DNA of 47,742 nt from assembly GCA_034506395.1 (NCBI GenBank), contig JAPDPQ010000037.1, forward strand, positions 1 to 47,742, in the 5' to 3' direction. Below the pieces are notes generated by a model. It had not been told where the DNA came from. It ran no database searches and saw nothing but the letters and a program-made list of their open reading frames with translations. Numbering within the stretch: position 1 is the stretch's first letter; every line of letters starts with the position of its first letter. Both the position numbers and the translations under genes were made by a program. Shown here piece after piece: positions 8,887-15,709 of the stretch. Source of the stretch: a candidate division KSB1 bacterium (GTDB taxonomy: Bacteria; Zhuqueibacterota; Zhuqueibacteria; Thermofontimicrobiales; Thermofontimicrobiaceae).

Positions 8887-9366
8887 CTAATATGGAGGCG
8901 GCGGTTGCCTATCATCATTCAAGGGCGGTCGTCCCAAGTCGCGATCAAAAGGCATCGGAGGGGGAGGCGGCATTCTTCCCGGTGGGGGTCGATGACCACG
9001 GCGTTGCCTGACTCGTTCCATCTCATTTTTCAAACGTGCTTTCTGTTCATCTGTCAAGACCTGATCCAGTTCGGTTCGCAAAGAATCCATAATCGCTTCC
9101 ATTTGCTGAAACGATTTTTCGCGCTGTTCATGAAGTTTTCTTGAATATTTCCCCAGAATATCTCGCACGGCCTGATATTGGGATTCATCGGGCCGAATTA
9201 AATTTTCAAGGATGCGAGAGATCCCCTGAGGTTGTCGAAATTCCGCAAATCGCTTCTGAAACCGAAATCTCTGGATTGTTCGATCTAGAAAAACTCCCAA
9301 CACAACACCGATCAGTAAAGTGATGAGCAGAATGAAAGTCGTTTTCGTTTTTGTTGTCATGATCAT
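8887..9366 (-). CDS. Spy/ZraP-like periplasmic protein with N-terminal membrane anchor
   Basis: One hydrophobic segment (TFILLITLLIGVVLGVFL) is followed by a helical periplasmic region with the LTDEQKARL motif typical of Spy/CpxP/ZraP-type LTxxQ proteins, then a Pro-rich, Met-containing tail (PPPGRMPPPPPMPF). Relatives are small chaperone or metal-sensing proteins that restrain envelope-stress signalling. The start at 9366 overlaps the upstream stop by one base (TAATG), with GGAG just upstream; the next in-frame ATG (9360) has better GGAG spacing of eight, and either start gives the same domain. It is the last gene of the sigma/anti-sigma unit, so it is probably part of the same regulon. The Pro-rich tail could pass through peptidoglycan or bind metal, which is speculative. 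Confidence 0.75.
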   Translation of the reverse strand: MIMTTKTKTTFILLITLLIGVVLGVFLDRTIQRFRFQKRFAEFRQPQGISRILENLIRPDESQYQAVRDILGKYSRKLHEQREKSFQQMEAIMDSLRTELDQVLTDEQKARLKNEMERVRQRRGHRPPPGRMPPPPPMPFDRDLGRPPLNDDRQPPPPY

Positions 9367-9782
9367 TACTCCATTGCCCATACAATGGCGGGATCGAGCG
9401 CCTGTTCCAGCTTGATCTCTGGTTCGGCAAAGGCGCTCGATAGCGATTTGTCTTCACTCATGAATAAATTATAGCTCAAAAGCACAACAAGCAGTATGGT
9501 CACTGCAATCGCCACTGGCCGAAACACGGTGATCAGCGAATCAACGAAGCTTTCCGCAGGACGCCGATAGTCACGGATTTTTTGGATGACTTTTTCCGCG
9601 AAAAAGGGCCGAAATGTTCGATGGCCGCTATGGGAAATCATTGAACGCAACTGTTCGATCCGATTTTTCTCTGCTCTTAGGGCTGCTGAGTCAGAGAGCG
9701 CCTGGTCTAATTGCTTCTGCTCGGCAGGGCTTAATTGTCCGTCGAACGATCGATAGAGCAATGACAACAGCTTTTGGTTCAT
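9366..9782 (-). CDS. Single-pass anti-sigma factor-like protein
   Basis: The 138-residue product has a helical cytoplasmic N-terminus (LLYRSFDGQLSPAEQKQLDQ) like the N-terminal domain of many anti-sigma factors but without the zinc-binding HxxxCxxC. A membrane segment follows near residues 88-106 (VAIAVTILLVVLLSYNLF), then a short periplasmic tail. Its ATG overlaps the stop of the ECF sigma gene by four bases (ATGA), a common arrangement for a sigma factor and its dedicated inhibitor. Function is assigned mainly from this position and topology. Confidence 0.78.
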   Translation of the reverse strand: MNQKLLSLLYRSFDGQLSPAEQKQLDQALSDSAALRAEKNRIEQLRSMISHSGHRTFRPFFAEKVIQKIRDYRRPAESFVDSLITVFRPVAIAVTILLVVLLSYNLFMSEDKSLSSAFAEPEIKLEQALDPAIVWAME

Positions 9783-10345
9783 TTTAGATCTCCTAAGTGC
9801 GTTGCTAACAACTTTTTCAATTTTTGTTGCGCTCGAGCTAATCGGGATAATACGGTCCCAATCGGCAAATTTAAAATTTTCGCTGTTTCAGCAGTGGAGT
9901 AGCCGTCGATCAGCCGCAAGACAATTACAGAACGAAATTTTGGCTCAAGTTGCTGAATCGCCTGCTGCACTACGTCTCTGCGGTCATCGAATTCATTTCG
10001 CTCTTTTTCATCCGGGATGTTCAAATCTTCGTCTGACAGTTTCCGAAAAAAAAGCAAAGACTTTCGCTTCCGGCGTTTCAATTCGTTCAGTGATAAGTTA
10101 ATCGCGATCCGAGTGAGATAAGTTCCCACACTTGCCTCACCACGGAATTGCTTCAATTTTTTATAGAATCGAATAAACGTCTCCTGACCGACATCTTCGG
10201 CCTCTGGACAAGCTCCCAGCATTCCGATGACCGTGGAGGCAACGCGGGACTCATAGCGTTTGATCAATTCCCGAAACGCATTTTCATCACCTTGAAGTGT
10301 CGCTTCTATAAGTTGCTGGTCAGTCACGGCCATTTTCCTCTTCAT
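9779..10345 (-). CDS. ECF-type RNA polymerase sigma factor (RpoE-like)
   Basis: The 188 residues cover sigma2 (ENAFRELIKRYESRVAST, then AEDVGQETFIRFYKKLKQF, the core-binding and -10 recognition segments) and sigma4 (LEPKFRSVIVLRLIDGYS, with the helix-turn-helix STAETAKILNLPIGTVLSRL), joined by a charged linker; there is no sigma3, as expected for ECF factors. Such proteins redirect RNA polymerase after an envelope signal releases them from a membrane anti-sigma factor. The anti-sigma gene follows with a 4-base overlap. ATG 10345 is the longest start; ATG 10333 (MAVTDQQ) has AAGAGG just upstream and may be the true one. The DUF6263-like gene lies upstream on the same strand, so the group may be one transcript. 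Confidence 0.9.
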   Translation of the reverse strand: MKRKMAVTDQQLIEATLQGDENAFRELIKRYESRVASTVIGMLGACPEAEDVGQETFIRFYKKLKQFRGEASVGTYLTRIAINLSLNELKRRKRKSLLFFRKLSDEDLNIPDEKERNEFDDRRDVVQQAIQQLEPKFRSVIVLRLIDGYSTAETAKILNLPIGTVLSRLARAQQKLKKLLATHLGDLK

Positions 10346-10423
10346 TTGTTAGACCATTGAAAAGGGAGCTTTATTCCCAAATAAAATCAGTTTTTCATGG
10401 TTGAAAAAAATGAATCATGGAAG

Positions 10424-10445
10424 ATCCACGGAAAATTGCGTGGAT
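10424..10445 (-). terminator. Short perfect hairpin between the DUF6263-like gene and the sigma factor gene
   Basis: ATCCACG and CGTGGAT form a 7-bp perfect stem around an 8-base loop. On the minus strand it is followed, after about eleven bases, by a T-rich run (ATTCATTTTTTT). The run is too far for a textbook intrinsic terminator, so this may be a weak terminator, a processing site or an operator upstream of the sigma gene. Confidence 0.35.
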
Positions 10446-10497
10446 AATTTGTATGGAGCTTCCAAAATGTCCCACGGTGAAAAAATTTGATTCCTTG

Positions 10498-11427
10498 CTA
10501 CTTTTTCGGCTTCCACGAGACCAGCTTTAAAGTAACCTTGGATTCATTGGAATTTGGTACCGTTCTCCCGGAGAAAGCCGTGCTGCCTTCATTAAAATCG
10601 TTGAGACTATATTCCACCAGAAGCCCCTCTTTCGGAGCAAACCAGACATCTGCTTTAGTTTCCCCTTCGCTCTCACCACTGATCCTGTTACCCTGGCGTT
10701 GGCTTTCGAATGAACGGGAATAATTAGACTCGATCCGAAGATGGAGGCATTTGAACCCATTTTTCTGTTCTTCCCCGATCACTGTGTACTTTGTGGTACC
10801 TGTGATTTTTTGATCCTGAATCATTCGTCCAAAAAAGCCGGCAGCGCCTCCATCCATATCTTTGAAAGGCTCGGTCCATGTGTCGCCCACCTTCACCCGT
10901 CTGGTAGGCAATTGAATGAAATTGATTCGCACCTGATTCAAGGGATTGCCAAAGCGGCCTCTCATCGGTCGGTCATCCGCCCGCTCAGGACGCTCTGGCA
11001 TGGGGATGCTATCGATCGCCGAAATGTCTCGCTGTTCCCCAGCGGGGGTAATTTTGATACGAAGGCGCTTTCCCTCCAATACCTTTGGATCGAGAGGCGG
11101 AAAACCGCGTCCCCCTCGGGCTCCTTCCATGGTAATTTCCAATTTCTTTACCGTGAGAACGAAGCTAAGCAAACTGTCCGCATGCTCTGCCTGCAAATCA
11201 AAATCGAAGATTCTTGTCGTAGTGAATTCCGTGGTTTCTCCCTCGCGCTCAGTTGCCCGAGTGTCGGTCCGGCTGCTCTGATAGCTCAGCAGATCACCCG
11301 CCTGTGCTTTGTAAGCAAGAGAAATTTCAGATTGCGGAGCGGCAACTGCAGAGCCATGAATCATCGCAACTGCCAGAATCACGAAAATCCAGCAGCTCAT
11401 GAGTAAATGAGACGTTCTTGATAACAT
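10498..11427 (-). CDS. Secreted DUF6263-like protein of unknown function
   Basis: From ATG 11427, five bases after GGAGG, the product has a signal peptide (CWIFVILAVAMIHGSAVA) and an all-beta mature part of about 280 residues. It contains LAYKAQAGDLLSYQSS near the start, RRVKVGDTWTEPF in the middle and ADVWFAPKEGLLVEYSLND near the end, the layout of DUF6263-type and similar secreted proteins. A Gly/Arg/Pro-rich patch (about 110-180) looks disordered. It precedes the ECF sigma gene on the same strand, suggesting it is a target of, or input to, that regulator. The longer frame to 11466 lacks a ribosome binding site. No catalytic motif is visible. Confidence 0.62.
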   Translation of the reverse strand: MLSRTSHLLMSCWIFVILAVAMIHGSAVAAPQSEISLAYKAQAGDLLSYQSSRTDTRATEREGETTEFTTTRIFDFDLQAEHADSLLSFVLTVKKLEITMEGARGGRGFPPLDPKVLEGKRLRIKITPAGEQRDISAIDSIPMPERPERADDRPMRGRFGNPLNQVRINFIQLPTRRVKVGDTWTEPFKDMDGGAAGFFGRMIQDQKITGTTKYTVIGEEQKNGFKCLHLRIESNYSRSFESQRQGNRISGESEGETKADVWFAPKEGLLVEYSLNDFNEGSTAFSGRTVPNSNESKVTLKLVSWKPKK

Positions 11428-11941
11428 AGGACCCTCCAAATGGATTTTAACTTGACGCCTGTCCATTATCCAAGCAAAAAACAGAAATTACTATCAATTC
11501 TTTAAACACCTATTCGAATCATTTCTTGTGAGCAATAAGGAACTCATTTTAAAATCATCGGCAACTTCTATGCGATAAGCTGAAATTGAGCGTCAAAACA
11601 GCTCACTCAATTGAATCTGGCTTAGCAGAATTATTTAGCAGCCGCCTGACAATGAACAATCAAGTTAAGCAGCAAACAAGGCGATTATCAAAATAATTGG
11701 GGAAATCATTTTTTTTAGACTGCTGAAAAATTCAAAATTTGCAAAATTATCGTCATGCCTGAGACGGAAAGAGGGTCTAAACTTATTAATCGGTTGCACC
11801 AGAAAGAGTCGTGCATCATCTTCTGGAGGTGCTGCAATATTTGTTCGATATTGGTTCATTTTGGGGGTATCACTCATTTTGCTATAAATTTTTTTGGGGG
11901 ATGACTGCCTTGTGGACAAATGCTATTCCACGAATTTTGTG

Positions 11942-11970
11942 TTGACAAATAAGTGCAATTTGGTTATATT
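11942..11970 (+). promoter_or_regulatory. Consensus sigma70-like promoter of elbB
   Basis: TTGACA (11942-11947) and TATATT (11965-11970) are separated by exactly 17 bases, predicting transcription from about 11977 and a leader of roughly 105 bases before the GGAGG/ATG of elbB. It lies in the 655-base gap 11428-12082. The rest of that gap is AT-rich; I see no credible gene in it, only a weak open frame on the minus strand (rejected). Confidence 0.8.
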
Positions 11971-12082
11971 AAAAACCAATCAAGTATCGAAGGGTTCTCG
12001 AAACAAAGCGGCCAATTTTTTTCATGAGTTTGAAGTTGGAATGGATGAAGAAAATTTTCAACCAAATAATGGAGGACAGGCT

Positions 12083-12757
12083 ATGGCAAAATATGCTGGT
12101 AAAAAGGTCGGTGTTGTCCTTTCGGGATGTGGTGTCTATGATGGATCGGAGATCCATGAGGCGGTACTGACGCTCCTAGCGATCGACAGAGCTGGAGCTA
12201 CGGCGATCTGCATGGCCCCGAATGTGGCACAAATGCATGTCGTAGATCATGTGAAGGGGCAGCCAGTTAGCGGCGAGACTCGTAATGTTTTGGTTGAGGC
12301 GGCGCGAATTGCGCGAGGCGAAATCAGACCCATGGATCAGGTGAAAGCGGAGGATTTGGATGCTTTGATTTTCCCCGGTGGTTACGGAGCCGCCAAAAAT
12401 TTGTGCACGTTCGCGGTCGATGGTATTAACTGCAAGGTCAATGCCGAAGTGGAGCGCTTAATAAAGGAGATGTACCAGGCGAAGAAGCCGATGGGGTTTA
12501 TTTGTATCGCTCCAGTAATCGCTGCCAAGGTCCTTGGGGATTATCATCCGAAATTGACGATTGGCAATGACCCAGATACAGCGAACGCCATCGAAAAATT
12601 GGGTGGGAAGCATGTAATTCGAAAAGTGGAAGAGGCAGAATGTGATAAAGCGCATAAAATCGTTTCTACCCCAGCCTATATGTTAGGTCCTACCATTGCC
12701 CATGTCGCTAAAGGGATCGAGCAATGCGTAGAGCAGGTGCTGCACTTGATTAGCTGA
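12083..12757 (+). CDS. elbB: ElbB-family DJ-1/PfpI-superfamily glyoxalase-like protein
   Basis: The 224-residue protein matches the length and motifs of ElbB: KVGVVLSGCGVYDGSEIHE at the start, APNVAQMHVVDH, LDALIFPGGYGAAKNLC, and PMGFICIAPVIAAKVLG with the nucleophile-elbow Cys at about residue 141. Family members adopt a class I glutamine-amidotransferase-like fold; E. coli ElbB has weak glyoxalase activity and has been linked to isoprenoid biosynthesis. The start ATG 12083 is set by GGAGG (12071-12075) seven bases upstream; the frame runs open to 11894, but that would place the promoter inside the coding sequence. It is a single-gene transcript facing pfkA. The physiological role is uncertain even in model organisms. 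Confidence 0.93.
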   Translation: MAKYAGKKVGVVLSGCGVYDGSEIHEAVLTLLAIDRAGATAICMAPNVAQMHVVDHVKGQPVSGETRNVLVEAARIARGEIRPMDQVKAEDLDALIFPGGYGAAKNLCTFAVDGINCKVNAEVERLIKEMYQAKKPMGFICIAPVIAAKVLGDYHPKLTIGNDPDTANAIEKLGGKHVIRKVEEAECDKAHKIVSTPAYMLGPTIAHVAKGIEQCVEQVLHLIS

Positions 12758-12825
12758 TTTGAGGAGTGGGTAGAGTCATTAGGATGCCGGGAAGCGATTA
12801 CCTTGGCTATTAAATGATGCTCCTG

Positions 12826-12857
12826 CGCCAGCCCATTGCGAGAGCAATCGGCTGGCG
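12826..12857. terminator. Strong hairpin between convergent elbB and pfkA
   Basis: CGCCAGCC pairs with GGCTGGCG, and inside it ATTGC pairs with GCAAT around a GAGA tetraloop, with one C-C mismatch, giving a 13-bp stem. It lies between convergent stops and can work on both strands. Neither side has a clear U-tract, so it may be a 3'-end stabiliser or a factor-assisted terminator rather than a classic intrinsic one. Confidence 0.6.
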
Positions 12858-12874
12858 TTGGAGGTAATTCGTGA

Positions 12875-13966
12875 TCAATCTCCCAGGCAGGTGCCCAGGG
12901 AGCGCGCCATCGCGATGTAAGGATGATCTAATGGGACGGTTCGGGTTTTTCCCGCCACGTCTTTGATAGGAACGGTGATGATATCGCTGCCTCGCAGCGC
13001 CACCATCTGACCGAAATTTCGCTTTGCCACTTGTTCGGCTGCACAGACGCCAAAGCGGCTCGCTAATAATCGGTCTGCTGGCGAGGGAACGCCGCCGCGC
13101 AACAGGTGCCCCAGGATGGTCACCCGCGTTTCAACCTGGATTTTGTCTTCGATGTCATCGGCCACTTTATGACTGATGCCACCAAGCCGCACAGGCTCTG
13201 GACTCCCTTCGATGCGTTTCTTCACCACCATTTCACCTCCCTTGGGCTTTGCCCCTTCACCGACAACCAAAATGCTGAAGTATCTTCCCTGATATTTTCG
13301 TTCTTTAATCGCGTTGCAGACGCTATCGATATCGTAGGGGATCTCTGGGATCAAAATGATGTCACCACCACCTGCAATTCCAGAGCATAATGCCAACCAG
13401 CCAGCATAGCGCCCCATGACCTCGATCACCATCACGCGATGGTGCGATTGTGCGGTGGTATGAATCTTATCGATCGCTTCAGTGGCCGTCGTCAACGCAG
13501 AATCAAAGCCGAAAGTCACGTCCGTGCCGACCAGGTCATTGTCGATGGTCTTCGGGATTCCAACGATCGGGACGTTTCGATTGGCCAGTTTTTGACTTAC
13601 CACCATAGTACCATCGCCGCCGATACAGACCAACGCCTCTAGGCCGAGCTCGTCGATGGTCTTGAGCGCTTGGTCCGAACGGTCGCGAAATTCGTATTTT
13701 CCATCCACAAGAACCGGGTATCGGAACGGATCCGCGCGGTTGCTCGTCCCCAGGATCGTCCCACCGCGCGTCAAAATTCCAGAAACCACATCATTGGTCA
13801 AATTAATGAAACGTTTTTCTACTAAACCTTCAAATCCATCTAAAAATCCCACCACAGCCATATTGTAATTTTTGACTGCGGTTTTCACAACGGCGCGGAT
13901 GACTGCATTCAAACCAGGGCAATCTCCGCCGCCAGTCAAAATTCCTATTCTTTTTGGTGTGCTCAT
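12875..13966 (-). CDS. pfkA: 6-phosphofructokinase, group III-like ATP type
   Basis: It phosphorylates fructose 6-phosphate to the 1,6-bisphosphate in glycolysis. Phosphate-loop glycines (ILTGGGDCPGLNAVIR) start the protein, GGDGT lies near residue 116, PKTIDNDL near 140, EVMGRYAGWLA binds substrate, and GHLLRGGVPSPADR closes the second domain. Gly in GGDG (rather than the Asp of PPi enzymes) points to ATP as donor, while Lys in PKTIDND is the feature shared by PPi-dependent and group III enzymes. About 363 residues fits group III rather than the ~320 of E. coli PfkA. AAGGA lies eight bases before the ATG. The donor should be tested, because one substitution separates the classes. Confidence 0.93.
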   Translation of the reverse strand: MSTPKRIGILTGGGDCPGLNAVIRAVVKTAVKNYNMAVVGFLDGFEGLVEKRFINLTNDVVSGILTRGGTILGTSNRADPFRYPVLVDGKYEFRDRSDQALKTIDELGLEALVCIGGDGTMVVSQKLANRNVPIVGIPKTIDNDLVGTDVTFGFDSALTTATEAIDKIHTTAQSHHRVMVIEVMGRYAGWLALCSGIAGGGDIILIPEIPYDIDSVCNAIKERKYQGRYFSILVVGEGAKPKGGEMVVKKRIEGSPEPVRLGGISHKVADDIEDKIQVETRVTILGHLLRGGVPSPADRLLASRFGVCAAEQVAKRNFGQMVALRGSDIITVPIKDVAGKTRTVPLDHPYIAMARSLGTCLGD

Positions 13967-14278
13967 TGTTCAAATCCTTCTGTTAAATTTCGTTCTTTTT
14001 CATGCCGCTGCTGTTCTCGCGTTCTTCACTATCTGATTTTATGAAACAAAGATGAAGTGATTTCAGAAGCTGAAGATCGTCATTGATCAAAATAATCGTG
14101 TTGACGCTCGGATCTAAAATACACAAGTTACAAGCAGCAGGAGATTTATTTTTCTTTGTAGCACTGCAAGTTACTCTGAACTGGTTTCATCAGATAATCA
14201 ATCAAACTAGAGTTATTTTTCCTTTGGAATCATCCGATCATCGCTGAGGACCGAGAAGTTAGGTGGAAGCAGGGCGCT
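13967..14278. other. 312-base gap between pfkA and the FAH-family gene
   Basis: This holds the ribosome binding site and presumably the promoter of pfkA at its left end. I find no open frame, tRNA or hairpin of note; a TTGACG at 14101 has no matching -10 element at the proper distance. Confidence 0.4.
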
Positions 14279-15178
14279 CTATTCTGCCGCCACATAATTT
14301 TGCAGACGGCCAATCTGATCGATTTCTACAATCACAACATCCCCAGGCTTCAGTTCAGCAACCCCCTCTGGAGTCCCGGTGGCAATGATGTCGCCAGGTG
14401 AGAGAGTTAGATGTCTGGAGATGAATTGGATAATCTCGGGCACTTTGAATATGAATTGCGAGGTATTGGATTTTTGTCGTACTGCGCCATTCACCGTAAC
14501 CGTCAGCTCAAGCTGATGAGGGTTATCAATGACGCCGTGAGGCACCAGATATGGGCCGATCGGACAAAAGGTGTCGAAGCTTTTGCTTCGCATCCAGGGA
14601 AGCTTATTTTCAATGTCTTTTATCTGGAGCTCCCGCGCTGTGACATCGTTAACTATGGTGTAACCGGCAACAAATTCATAAGCTCGGGACTCGGAGATAT
14701 ATTTGCCCGACTTGCCGATCACCACAGCCAATTCCCCCTCATGGTCGACCCGACCTACATTTTTGGGAAGCAATATGGTTCCTTCATGGGCCAATAATGA
14801 TGATGGCATTTTGGCAAAGATGATTGGCTCTTTTGGCACAGGATTTTTGAACTCTTCCGCATGTTTGCGATAATTGCGGCCTAAACAGATAATTTTCTGC
14901 GGACGTGCGATCGGCACGTCAAATCGGATCGGCGCTTGAATTCTTAAATCATCCAACGGTCGGAGATCGCTCACGGTCTTTATGACCTCGGTAATATTTT
15001 CTTTATTGAAGAGCTCCAGTTCGATCATCACTTGGAGGAAACTCAATTCGGGAAAATGATGTTTGCCACGGATATCCTTAAACATCTCCCAGATGCGGGA
15101 AAAATCATATTTTCTCCCGTCCAGTTCAATCCCAATCCGCACCAGTTGATCTTTGTTGAGAAATGAAAATAATTTCAA
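14279..15178 (-). CDS. Fumarylacetoacetate hydrolase-family protein
   Basis: The 299-residue product has a variable N-terminal domain (~80 residues) and the FAH catalytic domain: KIICLGRNYRKHAEEF, PIIFAKMPSSLLAHEG, metal-binding DHEGELAVVIGK, YTIVNDVTARELQ, RSKSFDTFCPIGPYLV, GDIIATGTPEGV. The acidic residues in HEGEL and the later Asp bind Mg or Mn. Relatives include acylpyruvate hydrolases, oxaloacetate decarboxylases and homoprotocatechuate-pathway isomerases, so the substrate is open. The start is a TTG at 15178, supported by AGGAGGT four bases upstream, one of the clearest Shine-Dalgarno sites in the window; no ATG precedes the conserved region. It stands alone with gaps on both sides. 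Confidence 0.87.
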   Translation of the reverse strand: MKLFSFLNKDQLVRIGIELDGRKYDFSRIWEMFKDIRGKHHFPELSFLQVMIELELFNKENITEVIKTVSDLRPLDDLRIQAPIRFDVPIARPQKIICLGRNYRKHAEEFKNPVPKEPIIFAKMPSSLLAHEGTILLPKNVGRVDHEGELAVVIGKSGKYISESRAYEFVAGYTIVNDVTARELQIKDIENKLPWMRSKSFDTFCPIGPYLVPHGVIDNPHQLELTVTVNGAVRQKSNTSQFIFKVPEIIQFISRHLTLSPGDIIATGTPEGVAELKPGDVVIVEIDQIGRLQNYVAAE

Positions 15179-15653
15179 CGAAACCTCCTCGACCTGTTAC
15201 CCACTTTATATGATTTGCCAAATTTCAGGCACAAGTATAGGAATTTAAGAGGAAATAATCAAGGAAAATTTCAAAAGATTTTAGGTTTGCCCTTACTCTT
15301 TTTGGGGCCATCGATTTTAAGCCCCGCTCGTTAGTTCTGAGATTCGAGCTGCTTCGCATCCCGATTGTGTCAATTTGTTCGATCATTGTTATATGATAAT
15401 CACTCCTCTGCCTGCCTGATTAAGGATGAATTGGTTTGAAAAGGCTTAAAGATCGCACTCTTGCTGTGGCCGAAGACGATGATGGGTTATAGAACGATTG
15501 ATCAGTTTGAACCAATGCCGATCATGATTTGTGGCAAATTTTTCCCTTGATTTTTAGCGATGATTTTCTTAACATTGCCACTAAATTTATCTTTCATTTT
15601 ATAAATTTATTTTTTATATTTAGTGCTCAAATTAGAATAGAGCAAGCAGAGGA

Positions 15654-15677
15654 AGCCAATCATGGGGTTCATTGGCT
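15654..15677 (+). promoter_or_regulatory. Leader hairpin upstream of valS
   Basis: AGCCAAT and ATTGGCT form a 7-bp perfect stem with a 10-base loop, about 30 bases before the valS start. It lies in the 531-base gap 15179-15709, which is very AT-rich from about 15590 (likely promoter area) and otherwise has no gene I can see. No T-box core sequence is present, so it is at most a simple leader structure. Confidence 0.4.
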
Positions 15678-15709
15678 GAAGGTTGTTTTAAGAGGAGTTT
15701 GATAGAGTT

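Noticed and set aside
11665..11919. Possible 84-residue gene on the minus strand in the gap before elbB
   Set aside because: It starts at TTG with no ribosome binding site, has no recognisable domain and uneven composition; it looks like a chance open frame in AT-rich intergenic sequence.
15179..15709. T-box leader for valS
   Set aside because: Only a 7-bp hairpin is present. The conserved T-box bulge sequence and an antiterminator/terminator pair are not seen, so the claim was dropped to a generic leader hairpin.
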